Assembly: GCF_032854445.1 (NCBI RefSeq)
Contig: NC_088304.1
Coordinates: 2,296,001-2,360,000, forward strand
Source of the DNA: Liolophura sinensis
Lineage: Eukaryota; Mollusca; Polyplacophora; Chitonida; Chitonidae
Direction: 5' to 3'
DNA length: 64,000 bases
Both the position numbers and the translations under genes were made by a program. The notes below the pieces were generated by a model that saw only the letters and a list, made by a program, of their open reading frames with translations, was not told where the DNA came from and did not search any database. Below, in pieces: positions 49,237 through 60,448 of this stretch (positions are counted from its first letter, which is position 1; every line of letters starts with the position of its first letter).

Positions 49237-49493
49237 GTACACTCAAAAAATTTAATTGTTAAATTTAACGGAAAGGCTGTTGTCTTTGTGATGCTAGAAT
49301 GTATTCTGTGATATTCCGTCATATTCAACACAACATCCTGTTAGTCTAATAGAAACTTTATGTTGAATTAGTAGACTAGGTGTGTTATATTTAACAGAAC
49401 AATCTGTCGTAATAGCATTCTAGAATACATTCTAGCATCACTCAGACAACAGACGTTCTGTTAAATATAACAGATAAATTGTTTTTGGTGTAC
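49237..49493. mobile_element. Palindromic MITE family M, copy 4
   Basis: Ends gtacactcaaaaaattt and ttttggtgtac. Internal gatgctagaatgtattctgt against gaatacattctagcatcact. This is the copy with the most regular palindrome. Confidence 0.92.
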
Positions 49494-50574
49494 TGGCGGT
49501 TACGTACTGTGCATGTAAACTGGAGACAAGCACCGCACTTCCTCCGGCACCTGAAAAACTTCATGATGGAAAGCAAATGCGTAACGATTTTTTTTAGTAT
49601 AAACTGTCGCTTTCGGCGCCGTCGTGTCGTTGAGTCTAGGATGTAGAGTAGTGCGGACTAAATGCTACGTGGGGTGAATAGATGAGTGAACCGAGTCGGC
49701 TTGTAGATTATGGAATGACGGGTCCATGGCGCCAAAACGAACCAATGGTCGACGTGTTTGCTCCCCATCGGATTTGTTTGAGGTCCGTGTTGGTGAAAAG
49801 TCCAAGTGTTCGGCATATAGAGTTTGGTGTTGAGTTGTTGCGCGCCAAAACGGGCCAGTGGGTGGGATGGATTTTCCCGCTCTTGGTTTACGCTCATATT
49901 ATTAGCGAAAATACCTCACCATGCTTCAGTTCGTTACCCCCGCTGATAAACGTAAGCTGATTCTCCGTTAAAACAGCTTGGTGACCCTGTTATCAGATAG
50001 CCAATGAAATGGGCGAAATGAGTGGGAAACAAGGAAAATCCATACACAAAATATCACCGGATGGTTTACGTCATGTCATACAATTTAAAGATCTTTAACA
50101 ACATGGCAGACTCCACTTATCTGCTTAACATGGGAGCTGCGCGAAACCAGTCACCGCAGTTTAGAACAGGTACACTGAATCAGTCTTGCAACGATGTCTT
50201 CTTCTTGCTAGTGACTATTGGCAATGGATCATAAATACAATGCCAGGTCTTGAAATGGCACCCTACATATAATAGGGTTTAAAAATTTAGCCGCCTGTCC
50301 GCTTTGACTTGTTTTACTTCTCAATTTGACTGCTGCATACAGGTACGCATTAAGATTAGAGAGAGTTCAAATCCCACTGATGCAGAGATATGAGTGACTT
50401 TTTCATTGCGTTCCTGAAATATCAAAACTAGAAGTGATGGCATCTGCTTTGCAAATAATCCTAAATAATTATAGCTTTCATTGAAGAAAAAATCTCGCCG
50501 TTGAATGAGCTCAGACCATTACGTTTTCATCTACATGATTGGAAGAACAGTTACCCTAAAGGTATGTCAGTGCT
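49494..50574. other. No recognised gene; contains CCAAT/gcgccaaaac motifs
   Basis: Around 49725-49865 there are two gcgccaaaacg..cca(a/g)tgg strings resembling the units at 54470-54680. Otherwise no feature recognised. Confidence 0.4.
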
Positions 50575-51410
50575 AACTGGGTGTGAATGGCTGGCTGACA
50601 GATTAGGTGACGGCACCAGCTGATAAAGCTAACCCATGCGAACTGGGTGTGAATGGCTGGCTTATAGATTATGTCACCGCCCCAGATGATAAAGCTAATC
50701 ACGTTAACTGGGTGTGAATGGCTCGCTTATAGATTATGTCACCGCCCCAGATGATAAAGCTAATCACGTTAACTGGGTGTGAATGGCTCGCTTATAGATT
50801 AGGTGACGTCGCCAGCTGATAAAGCTAACCACGTTAACTGGGTGTGAGTAGCTGGCTTATAGATTAGGTGACGTCGCCAGCTGATAAAACTAACCACATT
50901 AACTGGGTGTGAGTAGCTGGCATATAGATTACATGACGTCGCCAGCTGATAAAGCTAACCACGTTAACTGGGTGTGAGGGGCTGGCTTATAGATTAGGTG
51001 ACGTCGCCAGCTGATAAAACTAACCACGTTAACTGGGTGTGAGGGGCTGGCTTATAGTTTACGTGACGTCGCCAGCTGATAAAACAAACCACGTTAACTG
51101 GGTGTGAGGGGCTGGCTTATAGATTAGATGACGTCTCCAGCTGATAAAGCTATCCACATTAACTGGGTGTGAGTAGCTGGCATGTAGATTATGTGACGTC
51201 GCCAGCTGATAAAGCTAACCACGTTAACTGGGTGTGAGGTGCTGGCTTATAGATTAGGTGACCGCGCCAGCTGATAAAGCTAACCACGTTAACTGGGTGT
51301 GAAAGGCTGGCTTATAGATTAGGTAACCGCGCCAGCTGATAAAGCTAACCACGTTAACTGGGTGTGAAAGGCTGGCGGATAGATTGTGACGTCCCCGGTT
51401 GATAAAGGTA
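50575..51410. repeat. 65-bp minisatellite, about 13 copies
   Basis: Units contain aactgggtgtgaggggctgg, cttatagattaggtgacgtc and gccagctgataaagctaacc. Most units carry TGACGTC, CAGCTG and TGATAA in fixed spacing. Confidence 0.96.
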
Positions 51411-51459
51411 ATCACGTTTGATACTCGTGTGACTATTTGACTACTAGTATTACATATTT

Positions 51460-51540
51460 TTGCGATTGGTGTTTTACACTTATGCGACGGTGGCCAGCAT
51501 GATACTGGCAGGAAACCCGACTCTGAAAACTCACTCAGCA
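51460..51540 (-). mobile_element. SINE fragment
   Basis: In reverse orientation: gcgattggtgttttacactt, atgcgacggtggccagcatg, then ggcaggaaaccc. Confidence 0.7.
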
Positions 51541-52080
51541 GGTTTTGTGACTTAAAATATAGTTTTAAAGCATATTTTCACATTAAGAATAGTATAAATA
51601 TATAGTCAATGCACATGCAAAATGCTCCGGGAATTCTTGCTGGGACTGAGTAATAAAATCTTTTGTCGAAAGCAGTGAATCGAATATGACATCAGCCCTT
51701 AGGCCAGCCTGGCACGTGAAATTCTCACCAACTCTTTCCCGTTGTTAAGAAACAATTTGGACACAGCTGTGACAAGCAGTTGACCTTGTATTTTTGTCGT
51801 TTATGAACAGTTGTTTATGATGCTGTTGTTTATATTTAAGATATATTTTTAAACATATTAATTTATTGTACACATGTATAAACAAACTAAATTTAATCTG
51901 AATTATTAATTATTTCCGTTTTTTACACGATTCTAAAATCGTATTTTTCTCTTTTTTTTCTTTCTTCTGATTTTGGATATTATCCTTCAGTTTCCCGTTT
52001 CTGGCATGTTTCCTTCACGATACACCTTAATTACTGTCAATGTAGCCATAAGGACGCCAGCGCGTCACCATGACCCATGA
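51541..52080. other. Intergenic, nothing recognised
   Basis: AT-rich, no recognisable feature. Confidence 0.4.
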
Positions 52081-52084
52081 CCCA

Positions 52085-52295
52085 TGACCCATGCTGGACA
52101 GGAGTTCAAGTCCAACTCATGCTGGCTTCCTCTCTTGCCATACCTCGGAAGGTTTGCCAGCAACCTGCTGATGGTCATGGGTTTCCTCCGGTTTCTGCCC
52201 GGTTTCCTCTTACCACAATGCTGTTTGCCGTCGTATAAATGACATTTTGTTAAGTACGGAATAAAACACCAAGCAAATAAACAAATAAAATCAAA
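52085..52295 (+). mobile_element. SINE copy lacking the head
   Basis: From gagttcaagtccaactcatg through ctggcttcctctcttgccat to aagtacggaataaaacacca and an aaataaacaaataaa tail. A 9-bp catgaccca tandem duplication immediately precedes it. Confidence 0.88.
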
Positions 52296-53010
52296 CGCTT
52301 TGCTACCCACATCTGATAAATGTTAGTTAGCCTCAGATATAAACATGTTTGTATAAATGATTATAAAAATTATAATCTTCCACGTTTTACTATCTTTTGA
52401 AGTTATATCCATCCTGCCTGCTTACATTTCATATTGCTCGTCACCACTGGCAACATAAATATTCCACGTCTTTATTAGCAACGTGCACATTGCATAATCA
52501 TATTGTTTGAAAGCCACGTGCCTTCCAGTTACGCTGTGTTGATATATCTTTACGTCACCAGTAGCTTGTCTAAGGTCGGTAGTTTTCACTTGGCACTCCA
52601 GTTTTCTCCATTCACGAAACCGGCCACCATAAGTTAAAAATTCTTGAGTATTCATGGTATTAAAGTGAATAAATAAATAAATTAATAAATTAAGAATATA
52701 AAATATTAATAGTTTGTCCATCTGCGAAGCAGATTTTAGCTGTATTCCAGAATCATGAAAGACCAGAACATACATAATCCATTTGATAAAAAAATGCAAC
52801 ATGAAGAAAACTTATTTTCTTCTTTCACTATCCACATTATGACATCATCAGGCCTAATCTTCCGAATAACTCTCCTGTCACTCCTATGGGCATAGCAATA
52901 GAAAAACTGTTGACAGGTGATGAGCCAAAATCTAACATGCGGTAATTCTCAAATATTGAAATAGTATTATTGAAATGGACAGAAGCCCGCAATGAGTTTA
53001 TTTAGTGGTT
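52296..53010. other. No recognised gene
   Basis: A short aataaataaataaattaata tract at 52670-52690 preceded by aaattcttgagtattcatgg (52640) may be a SINE tail remnant. Nothing else recognised. Confidence 0.4.
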
Positions 53011-53130
53011 TAACACATTATCGGTGTTTGTTGTATAACCGGACACCGCTGAGTCAGATCCCAATAATACTGTGGTATTTGTGGTACAGCGGTATCGAGT
53101 TACACAACAAGTGCTAAGACGAAGGTGTTA
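53011..53130. mobile_element. Short palindromic MITE-like element
   Basis: Left taacac...tgttgtataaccgg pairs imperfectly with right ccgctgtacc-type sequence in inverse (cgagttacacaacaagtgct ... gaaggtgtta). About 120 bp, non-coding, family unknown. Confidence 0.55.
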
Positions 53131-53436
53131 AAGTCTTTCCTAAGAAAAAAAAATGGAAAAATCGACATATTTCAAGCTGCCGTTTTCTTTCACTCCGTCT
53201 GCAGAGCTGGTGAATGTTAGACCAATAAACAGCAAGGTGAGCAGTTGATCTATATATTTCCTGGCCTTACATGGTGTAGTATGTATGTATGCTTGCGATT
53301 TAACGTCATGCTTAATTCACACTTTCGTCGCTGCTGTGGAATTATTGTCTATGGTGTACGTCTTTTATAGTACCCGATATTAACATTTTTTCATTCATCT
53401 GGCAACGAGGAGTCATTAGGTGTATTACATATTGTA

Positions 53437-53945
53437 GGAATGCATTTTAACGAATTATTTGGCATAAGGGCGTTCCACAAACACCTGTTATCCAGCTAAT
53501 GGTTATAGTCGGGTACATTTAATGTAAGGCAGATAGAATGGGGTGATATATGGTTGTAGCACCGTCTCAGGTACCTTAAGGGACGGGTGCAGCACAAATG
53601 GTCCGTGGAGCTAACATAAAAGTGTTTTGAAGAACACGGGGCTCTGTCAGAGCAGACATAAAGCAGTTCCTAGGTGAATAAGCCTACGGGCCTCAGATGG
53701 AGCAGACAACTGACAAACTAGTTGTCTAACTGGATATGCTAGGGCTTAACGTTATAGAGTGGGAGCATTGTTTTCATAATTGGAATAATTAAATAAGGAG
53801 AACGTGTATATTAACTATATGTAGAAAGTATTGCATTAATAATAGTAAGTTACACGCAGTGATGCTACTTGTAATTTATTAGAAGTCAGTATTGGGCAAG
53901 TTACTGACGAACTTACCCAGGTGTGAGGCACAGTATAGTATAGTG
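53437..53945 (+). repeat. Dispersed repeat E, copy 2
   Basis: Inverse counterpart of 905-1612: gaatgcattttaacgaatta, tcgggtacatttaatgtaag, ggtgcagcacaaatggtccg, then ttactgacgaacttacccag at its right end, next to the TAGTN array. Confidence 0.75.
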
Positions 53946-54232
53946 TAGTGTAGTGTAGTGTAGTGTAGTGTAGTGTAGTGTAGTGTAGTGTACTCTAGTA
54001 TAGTCTAGTCTAGTCGAGTTTACTTTAGTCTAGTCTAGTCTAGTCTAGTCTAGTCTAGTCTAGTCTAGTCTAGTCTAGTCTAGTCTAGTCTAGTCTAGTC
54101 TAGTCTAGTCTTGTCTTGTCTAGTATAGTATAGTATAGTATAGTATAGTCTAGTCTAGTCTAGTCTAGTCTTGTCTTGTCTAGTATAGTATAGTATAGTA
54201 TAGTATAGTATAGTATAGTATAGTATAGTATT
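53930..54232. repeat. TAGTN pentanucleotide microsatellite
   Basis: Blocks of (TAGTG)n, then (TAGTC)n with a few TTGTC, then (TAGTA)n, again (TAGTC)n, and (TAGTA)n. The block order suggests homogenisation by slippage in segments. Confidence 0.98.
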
Positions 54233-54469
54233 TCTTAAGTGAAATATTCTTGAATATTCTGTGCTCACCCCCTGAATTATACGTCAACACCAGATGTCAC
54301 TTTCTCTTATGCTGCAATAAGCTGAATAAGTAACGATGTCTAACAATGTGTCTTTTTTAACAATGTATCCATGGAAATATAGAACAGCAGTAGTAGAGAA
54401 TGTTACAGAGGTTGGGGAGGAGGGAGTGTATCGTTGAGTCAGCTCTCCTGCATGCGCGAGGCGCATGCC

Positions 54470-54680
54470 ACCCAAACGGACCATTAGGTGAGTTCCATGT
54501 CGTTCACGCCAAAAACTAACCACTGGGTGAGCGCCATTTCGTTTGGGCCAAAACTGACCAATGGGTGCGCTCCATTTAGCGCCAAAACTGATCAATGGGC
54601 GTGCGTGACGTCAAGCGCGAGAGCAGCTCCTTCAGCTCCTTGTCGGAACAAAACTGACCCTTGGGTGAGCTCCATTTCCA
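54470..54680. promoter_or_regulatory. Five imperfect CCAAT-containing repeats with a CRE-like site
   Basis: Units of about 32-39 bp contain gccaaaactgaccaatggg and tgagctccatttc, beginning near 54470, 54509, 54548, 54582 and 54648. A palindromic TGACGTCA-like string (gtgacgtcaag) lies at ~54606. The motif content resembles a CCAAT/CRE promoter region. It abuts the left end of Maverick copy 2, but no transcription start is visible, so the role is inference. Confidence 0.4.
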
Positions 54681-54711
54681 TCTCCAAAATTGATGTCATG
54701 CGAGTGACGAA

Positions 54712-57657
54712 TATTCCCTTACCGAGCATGTCACGACTTCGAAGCTTACCTGGCCCCTGTGGACGAGGCGATGTCCGGCTCAACGGAATGAACGTCCCAA
54801 CACATCCCCATGAGTGCCAGCATGATTCCCAGTGTGCTCTACTACGTCCAGCCGCGTGCTTCATCTCTACCGGCGTTCCCCACGCGCTCGTCGAGCGGAT
54901 GATGGCTTACCTCAGTTCCATCAGCGACACCAGTAGCGTCTATCTCACCGAGCGTTACGCCAATATCCTGGACGAGTTAGACGAGTGCATCGATCCCAAC
55001 GACACGAAGCCGTCTTACACTCGGCGGGTGCGGGACAAATTCGTCGCCTATATCAACCAGCTCCCAGTCCTCGGCTTCAACTCGGGTAACTTCGACCTGA
55101 ACTTGATCAAGCAACAGCTTTACCCCCACCTGGTCAAGGCCGGTGATTTGGAGTGTGTTATCAAGAGTAACAATAACCATATGGCCCTCAGCACGCCGCA
55201 GGTGAAATTTCGGGACATTCGAAATTATCTGACCCCAAATTACAGTTACGACAAGCGGGTGAAAGCTTAAGACTGCCGCATCATCAAAAGGAAATTTTGT
55301 TACAGCTAGATGGTCTGCCTTACCCGGCTAGAGGAAAAGGTGTTTCCACCCTGCTACGCTTTCGATAACGATCTGACCCACCAGCCGTGCACGGATTCCG
55401 AGTACAAGACCCTGCAGGAGACGTGGAGGAAGCACGGCATCCGTACCGTAAAAGACTTGCTGCGGTGGTATAACATCCTGCACGTGATCCCCTTCATGGA
55501 AACGAGGAAGTTACAACTTCCTCTTTTAAAGTCTTAGGTGTGACTGGATCAAGGATTGATCCTGTATCTACCGGTCCCGAAACGTCTTTAAATATAAGCG
55601 TCAAGTCCGACATTCCTATACCATTCGTAGTCCGTAAAGGGCTTTCCAAGTCGATAATCGCAAGATCCATTTCCACAACAACGTTTCACACTAACTCCAA
55701 AGGTATGTAAGAAATTAAACAAATAAGAAAAAAAACCGGCAACACAAGAGAGAAGCGGTCATCAGTTTTCAGTGATGCCGGGGAGACAATGAATATTCCA
55801 GGCATGAATTCCATATCAAAGTCCAAATTCGTAGTTCAAAGACTGTATTAGCATACCAAGGCGCATCCTTCGCTACTTGTTTCATGATTTGTTCACACTC
55901 ATCGGTAAGAAAGACAAAGACATGCACGAATGCCTAAAGAAAAACATTGTGGGCGGGCCGAGTATCATCTTTCATCGGTACCATGAACGAGGCTTGACCG
56001 TTATACGTGGAGGTAAGCTCAATCAGCGAATTATTGGGTTCGATGCTAACGCATTGTACTTGGCCTGCCTTGCCTCGCCCATGCCGGCGGGTCATTACAT
56101 CCGATGGCGACGTGACGGGGAGAAGTTCGTTCCCTCCGGGTCCGTCATGCGTCTGGCTGAAAAATGGCTGGACTGGCAGTCGCACCAGCTGGGGGTAGCC
56201 ATCCGCCACGGGCTGAACCACACAGAAAAACGGGTGGGTGATAGACAACTCCCTGTAAACGGGTTTGCCCACATCGATGGACGCCCCACCGTCGTCCAGT
56301 TCCACCGGTGCTATTACCACGTCAGCTGAATCCCACACGACAGGGTGCGCTGCGCTAAAACAACCTGCGAGGGTTGACACCTCATGACTTACGCCGGGAA
56401 GTGAGAGAGAACAAGTCCCAGGGTGGGAGATGATATCCATATGGTAGTGTGAGTTTCTTTGCCTTGGGCGCCTTCCTGCAGCAGTACGGCTTACCCCCGT
56501 CACCGCGACAGCCCAAGACGCAGGCTCAGCTGGTGGAGGCTGTCGTCCAAGGTCGGTTGTGTGGCTTCGTTCAGTGCGACATGCACGTGCCGGACCATCT
56601 CAAAGCAGAATGTCCACACATATTTAAAAACATCGATGTGAGCAAGAAGGACACAGGCACCACCATGGCTGAGTTAGCGGAGGTAAATGAGATCATGCCC
56701 GGTTCCAGAAGAATGCTGATTGGGAGTACGTTCGGCACGGAAAATCTGCTGGCCACCCCCTTACTCCAATGGTATCTCGCTCACGGGTTGATAGTGACCA
56801 GCGCCTCCAAGCGATGGAGTACACACCCGAGCGAGCCTTCCAATCATTCGCGGACGTAGTCACCCATGCCTGGCGAGAAGGGGACGCCGATCGTGCCACG
56901 GCTCTTATCGGAGAAACGATGAAGTTGTTATTGATATTCCGACTATGGCAAAAACCGCGATAAACTAAGACCGGCATGTAGATGTGAAAATCTGTGACCT
57001 GACCAAGACGCGCAATTTACTACCGTCGACCAAATCGATGACGACACCTTCTAAGTGCTGAGCAGCAAGAGGACCATTCGTTACAATCTACCTTCGTAAA
57101 TAGGATGTATGGTGTACCAGTATGCCAAACTCCGTATGTTGGAGTTTTAATAAGGTTTCAAGACTGGTTTTTTTAAAAAAGGCGGGCTGCCAATACTGCG
57201 AGATGGAAACGAACTCCGCATACATGACCTGATCTGACTCGGACTGGGAATCCTGGGTTAAACCTGAGCTGCGGGCGGTGTACGAGGCGGAGCGGGACAA
57301 TTGGTTGCCTCGACGCGACCACTACGACTTTGATAAACGTACGCCGCGGCTCTTCAAAGTCGAGTGGGCTGGTGACGCTATCGTCAATTTGTGTTCGAAG
57401 ACATACTATTGCTACGGCGGAAGTCGAACAGTAAAGACAAGCTCCCCTGCAAAGGCGTTAGCGCTCAGGGCGTGGATAAGGACGTCTACCTTTCCGTGTT
57501 ACGAGACCACCAAAGCGCGAGTGGTGTGACTTGTGGCATGCGGATGCAGGGGAATACCATGTTTTCCTACACACAGCCCAAAGATGCCTTCACGTACCTT
57601 TATGGAAAACGTAAAGTACTGCTGGACGGTGTGAGCACCACCTACCATGATATTTGA
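54712..57657 (+). pseudogene. Protein-primed family B DNA polymerase, copy 2 (broken)
   Basis: Starts within the exonuclease domain: Exo I HDFEAYLAPVDE (~54731), Exo II GFNSGNFDLNLIK (~55072), then STPQVKFRDIRNYL. Polymerase motif A is IIGFDANALYLACL (~56035). Motif B is frameshifted after MKLL (56918). Motif C reads CEMETNSAYM (~57196-57222), so both catalytic aspartates kept in copy 1 are lost. The C-terminus has FDFDKRTPRLFKVEW and ends at 57657. The N-terminal domain of copy 1 is missing, and a repeat R insertion interrupts the gene at 55502-55858. Confidence 0.88.
55502..55858 (-). repeat. Repeat R (LAIIDLE family), copy 2, inserted in the polymerase
   Basis: Replaces the ~65 bp found at the same place in copy 1 (29320-29385). 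Reading minus, it has gatatggaattcatgcctgg, a ttcttatttgtttaatttct lead, and an ATG-started frame MEMDLAIIDLESPL then RTTNGIGMSDLTLI, which continues to a 60-codon ORF. Shares about 270 bp with the copy at 57.76 kb. Confidence 0.85.
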
Positions 57658-57759
57658 TCGGACTATCCCCGAAGGTTACGTCTGCTTGATGTCTTTATGT
57701 ACAGTTGCAATCAAAGCGCGAATGAGATACCTTGTTTAATTGTTATTTGACCTGGAACT

Positions 57760-58030
57760 CATTCATGGACTACAAATTTGAACTTTGATATGGAATTCAT
57801 GCCTGGAATATCAATTGTCTGCCCGGCATCATTGGAAACTGATAACCGCTTCACGCTTGTGTGTTACCGGCTTTATTTCCTATTTGTATAATTTCTTACA
57901 TACCTTTGTCTTTGGGAGTTAGTGTTAAAAGTTGTTTTGGAAATGGATCTTGCGATTATTGACTTGGAACGCCCTTTACGGACTACGAATGGTATATGAC
58001 TGTCGGACATAACGCTTATATATACCAAAC
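57760..58030 (+). repeat. Repeat R (LAIIDLE family), copy 3, in the convergent gap
   Basis: Lies between the polymerase stop and the protease 3' end. Contains gatatggaattcatgcctgg, ttatttcctatttgtataat and ggaaATGGATCTTGCGAT. The frame reads MDLAIIDLERPLRTTNGI and then meets a TGA. Confidence 0.88.
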
Positions 58031-58167
58031 CCTTCTAAAGGGTTGTCCTTGAAGGATAAAAATAAAAAGTCAAAACCCCACTGTATGCGAGTGTTATTTT
58101 CTCTTTATTCATTTTTTTTTATTTCATAACATGTCGAAGTGGAAAAAAACATGGAAAGAACGTTATT

Positions 58168-58576
58168 TTACAGCCCTCTGGCTGGTGGAGTGATAAAAAG
58201 CGGGGGCTGGATCCCAAATTGGCGGTCCACCCAATCGAATACCATTAAGTCATTATCGTATGTCGTGCACGACTTGTCCAACGTATGTACAATAGCGTCC
58301 GTGGTACGATCTCGAGCCCGCTGGGTTAAGTAATACATGCAATATTGTCCACACACGTCCAGTGGTGTGCCCTCCAATGGAGCCAAGCAATGATATTGGT
58401 GTGGAGGGGTGGGAGTCCGTACGAATAAAAGTATTCTCCCCTGAGACGGGGTGGGCACGCGTCTATGAAGACGGCTACCGAATGTTGTCCCCAGCGGATG
58501 CACGTATCTGTGTTTATGACGCAGGCTCAGGGTTTGTTGGTCACTTGTTGAGATAGGTGGTCTCTAGCGTAGACAT
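58168..58576 (-). pseudogene. Adenain-like cysteine protease, copy 2
   Basis: Starts at an ATG at 58576 (MSTLETTYLNK), then several stops, then a clean frame with LDVCGQYCMYYLTQRARD, AIVHTLDK and YDNDLMVFDWV. The VCGQYC stretch fits the catalytic-cysteine motif of adenovirus-type proteases, which cut virion precursors. The N-terminal half, where His and Asp/Glu would lie, is scrambled by stops. It sits 3' of the capsid gene on the same strand, as in related elements. Confidence 0.75.
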
Positions 58577-58654
58577 CTCCCAGCACGGCGCGGGTAAACA
58601 TGTCCGCCTGGAGCACACCTCGAAATTGCACCGTGTCCATGTTGTTTTGTTTTT

Positions 58655-59920
58655 TCAACTGGCGAAGTCAAAGAGCACGTTTCGGCTTTTGCCTATTTCT
58701 GTGATATTTTTGAATTCGGTGTAGCACACCACGTTAATGGTTTCCGGCAGTGGCCTGCCAAACCGCATCTCCAGGCGCAAATCACATTTCTGAATCAGGT
58801 TCAGTTGGTGATCGTCGTGGAGGTTGGGGGTCAAGCCGAAACAAAACAGCGTGTTGCCTTTGGCGAACGCGGTGCGAAGGGTGGAGTTCATCTCGTCGTG
58901 AGACACTTTCCCCGTGTTGGTAAAGAGGTTCATGTGCGTTCTGACAAAATTCCCCACCTCGAAATCGGTTGTCAGAGGCTTGGCAGGAATTTGACGTCCG
59001 CCGACATGCAAGGCGACGAAGCTTGTGCTGGAAATGGAACGGGCTTTTAGCATAGCTACTCTCAAAAGCCGTGTTGCTCACACATCCCACCACTAAACCT
59101 GTTGGTAAGCTGGCGAGAAATAGATTTTGTTCGTTGGTGAGGGTGAGGCCTTTGGACACGGAGAAATACTTGGTCAGCACGCAGCGGATAGGGTCAACGC
59201 TTTCAAATAGCCCACTTTGCGCACAAAGATCAACACCTCCCCCAAGCGGGCCTTGTAGTCGGGACCCTCCCCACCAGACATTAAGACAAACGCGTCCTTG
59301 GACGGAGTGAGACGGATGCGGACGCTCACGTTGTTCAGCAGGTGTCGCCGTTGCAGGAACATGTCGCAGTGCAGGAGTCCAAGCATGTCAACCGACCGAC
59401 TTTGGGTCGTGAGCTGCAGCCGTTTGTCAAACCCCAGGTTGGTCTCATCCGTCCTGTCAAACATCTCTAGGGTGTTCGTGTACCATAAGGCGGAAGACAG
59501 TTGGGAGTTCTTGGCCTCTGCGCTGTAAGACAAGTGCTCCTAGTAGGCACAGTACGGGTAAATGTTGGTGGAAGTTCTCCTAGTAGGCACAGTACGGGTA
59601 AATGTTGGTGGAAGCGGTGATGGGTATGTCGTTTATGTTGACGTCGACCTGTTGCCACATTGCAGTCACAGGTTAGTCGGACCTACACTCTTGCTGGCCT
59701 CCACAGTCTCTCCCTCTCCGTTGATGATTTTCGCCCTTACGTACAACATGGTGTTGGCCAAGTCCAGATAAGTGTCACCATTCGCAATGGTAAAGTGAAT
59801 TCAGGCTGGCGATGGGACTGTAGCATCCCAGCGACCTTCTCGAACGCTGGTGTCGGCAGGGGGTAAGGTCCACAAATCAAAGTCACTTCTGGCCGACGGA
59901 CAACAACCAGGGAGAGCCAT
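58655..59920 (-). pseudogene. Major capsid protein (double jelly-roll type), copy 2 (broken)
   Basis: ATG at 59920 (MALPG). Ordered fragments: DFDLWTLPPADTSVREGRWD, GDTYLDLANTMLYVRAKI, SQLSSALWYTNT, SVDMLGLLHCDMFLQ, IRLTPSKDAFVLMSG, IRCVLTKYFSVSKGL, NLFLASLPTGLVVGCV, MNLFTNTGKV, LFCFGLTPNLHDD, LRLEMRFGRPLPETINVV, ending NVLFDFAS. The major capsid protein forms the hexon-like shell. Frameshifts lie near 59180 and 58990, and a 40-bp tandem duplication (59537-59616) breaks the N-terminal domain. More complete than copy 1. Confidence 0.86.
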
Positions 59921-59924
59921 GGCG

Positions 59925-60448
59925 TTAGCTAAAAATATCAGGTGCGGAGCGGGGTTTAGTGCGTGGAAGATGGCGGGGGAGCGTACGTCTTCGGAGTGTA
60001 ACAGGCAGGCGAGGGCGAGTGGGAGCTGCGCGTCTTCTTGGTCCTGCGTGCAGGTGACGTGTGGGAGCGGTGCGTCGGATTTTCCGTTTTATAGATGTCT
60101 CTCCCACCCTGTTCGTCTTGCCCAGCATCCTGTGCTGGGAGTAGCGATCGGCTTTGACCACCAGCTGTTTTCCCCCCTCCAGAGCGCGTCGTTTCAAGGC
60201 CTGGCTCACCGGCACTCCCTCGTCCCACACGTTGTTTATGACTTTCAGTCCGGCACGTAACGCAGTTTTACCCACGCTTTCACAGCCGGCTTTAACAAGG
60301 GCTGCGCCATTTTAATGAAACTGCCCAGCAAGCCGTGACCGCGCTGTACAACGGCACCCCGAAACACAGGTAACCCTCTTCCGCCGGCTTGCTCGATGTA
60401 ATAGTCGATGTAGGATGGGTACATGGTGGGGTAGTCTACGACGTTCAT
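59925..60448 (-). pseudogene. Minor virion protein (Gly-rich N-terminus), copy 2
   Basis: Begins MNVVDYPTMYPSYIDYYIEQ at 60448, then GRGLPVFRGAVVQRGHGLL. A frameshift near 60265 is followed by VGKTALRAGLKVINNVWDEG and a basic tail with RRAAPTRPRLP. It is short, Gly-rich then cationic, as expected for a small DNA- or vertex-associated virion protein. Exact role unknown. Confidence 0.72.
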
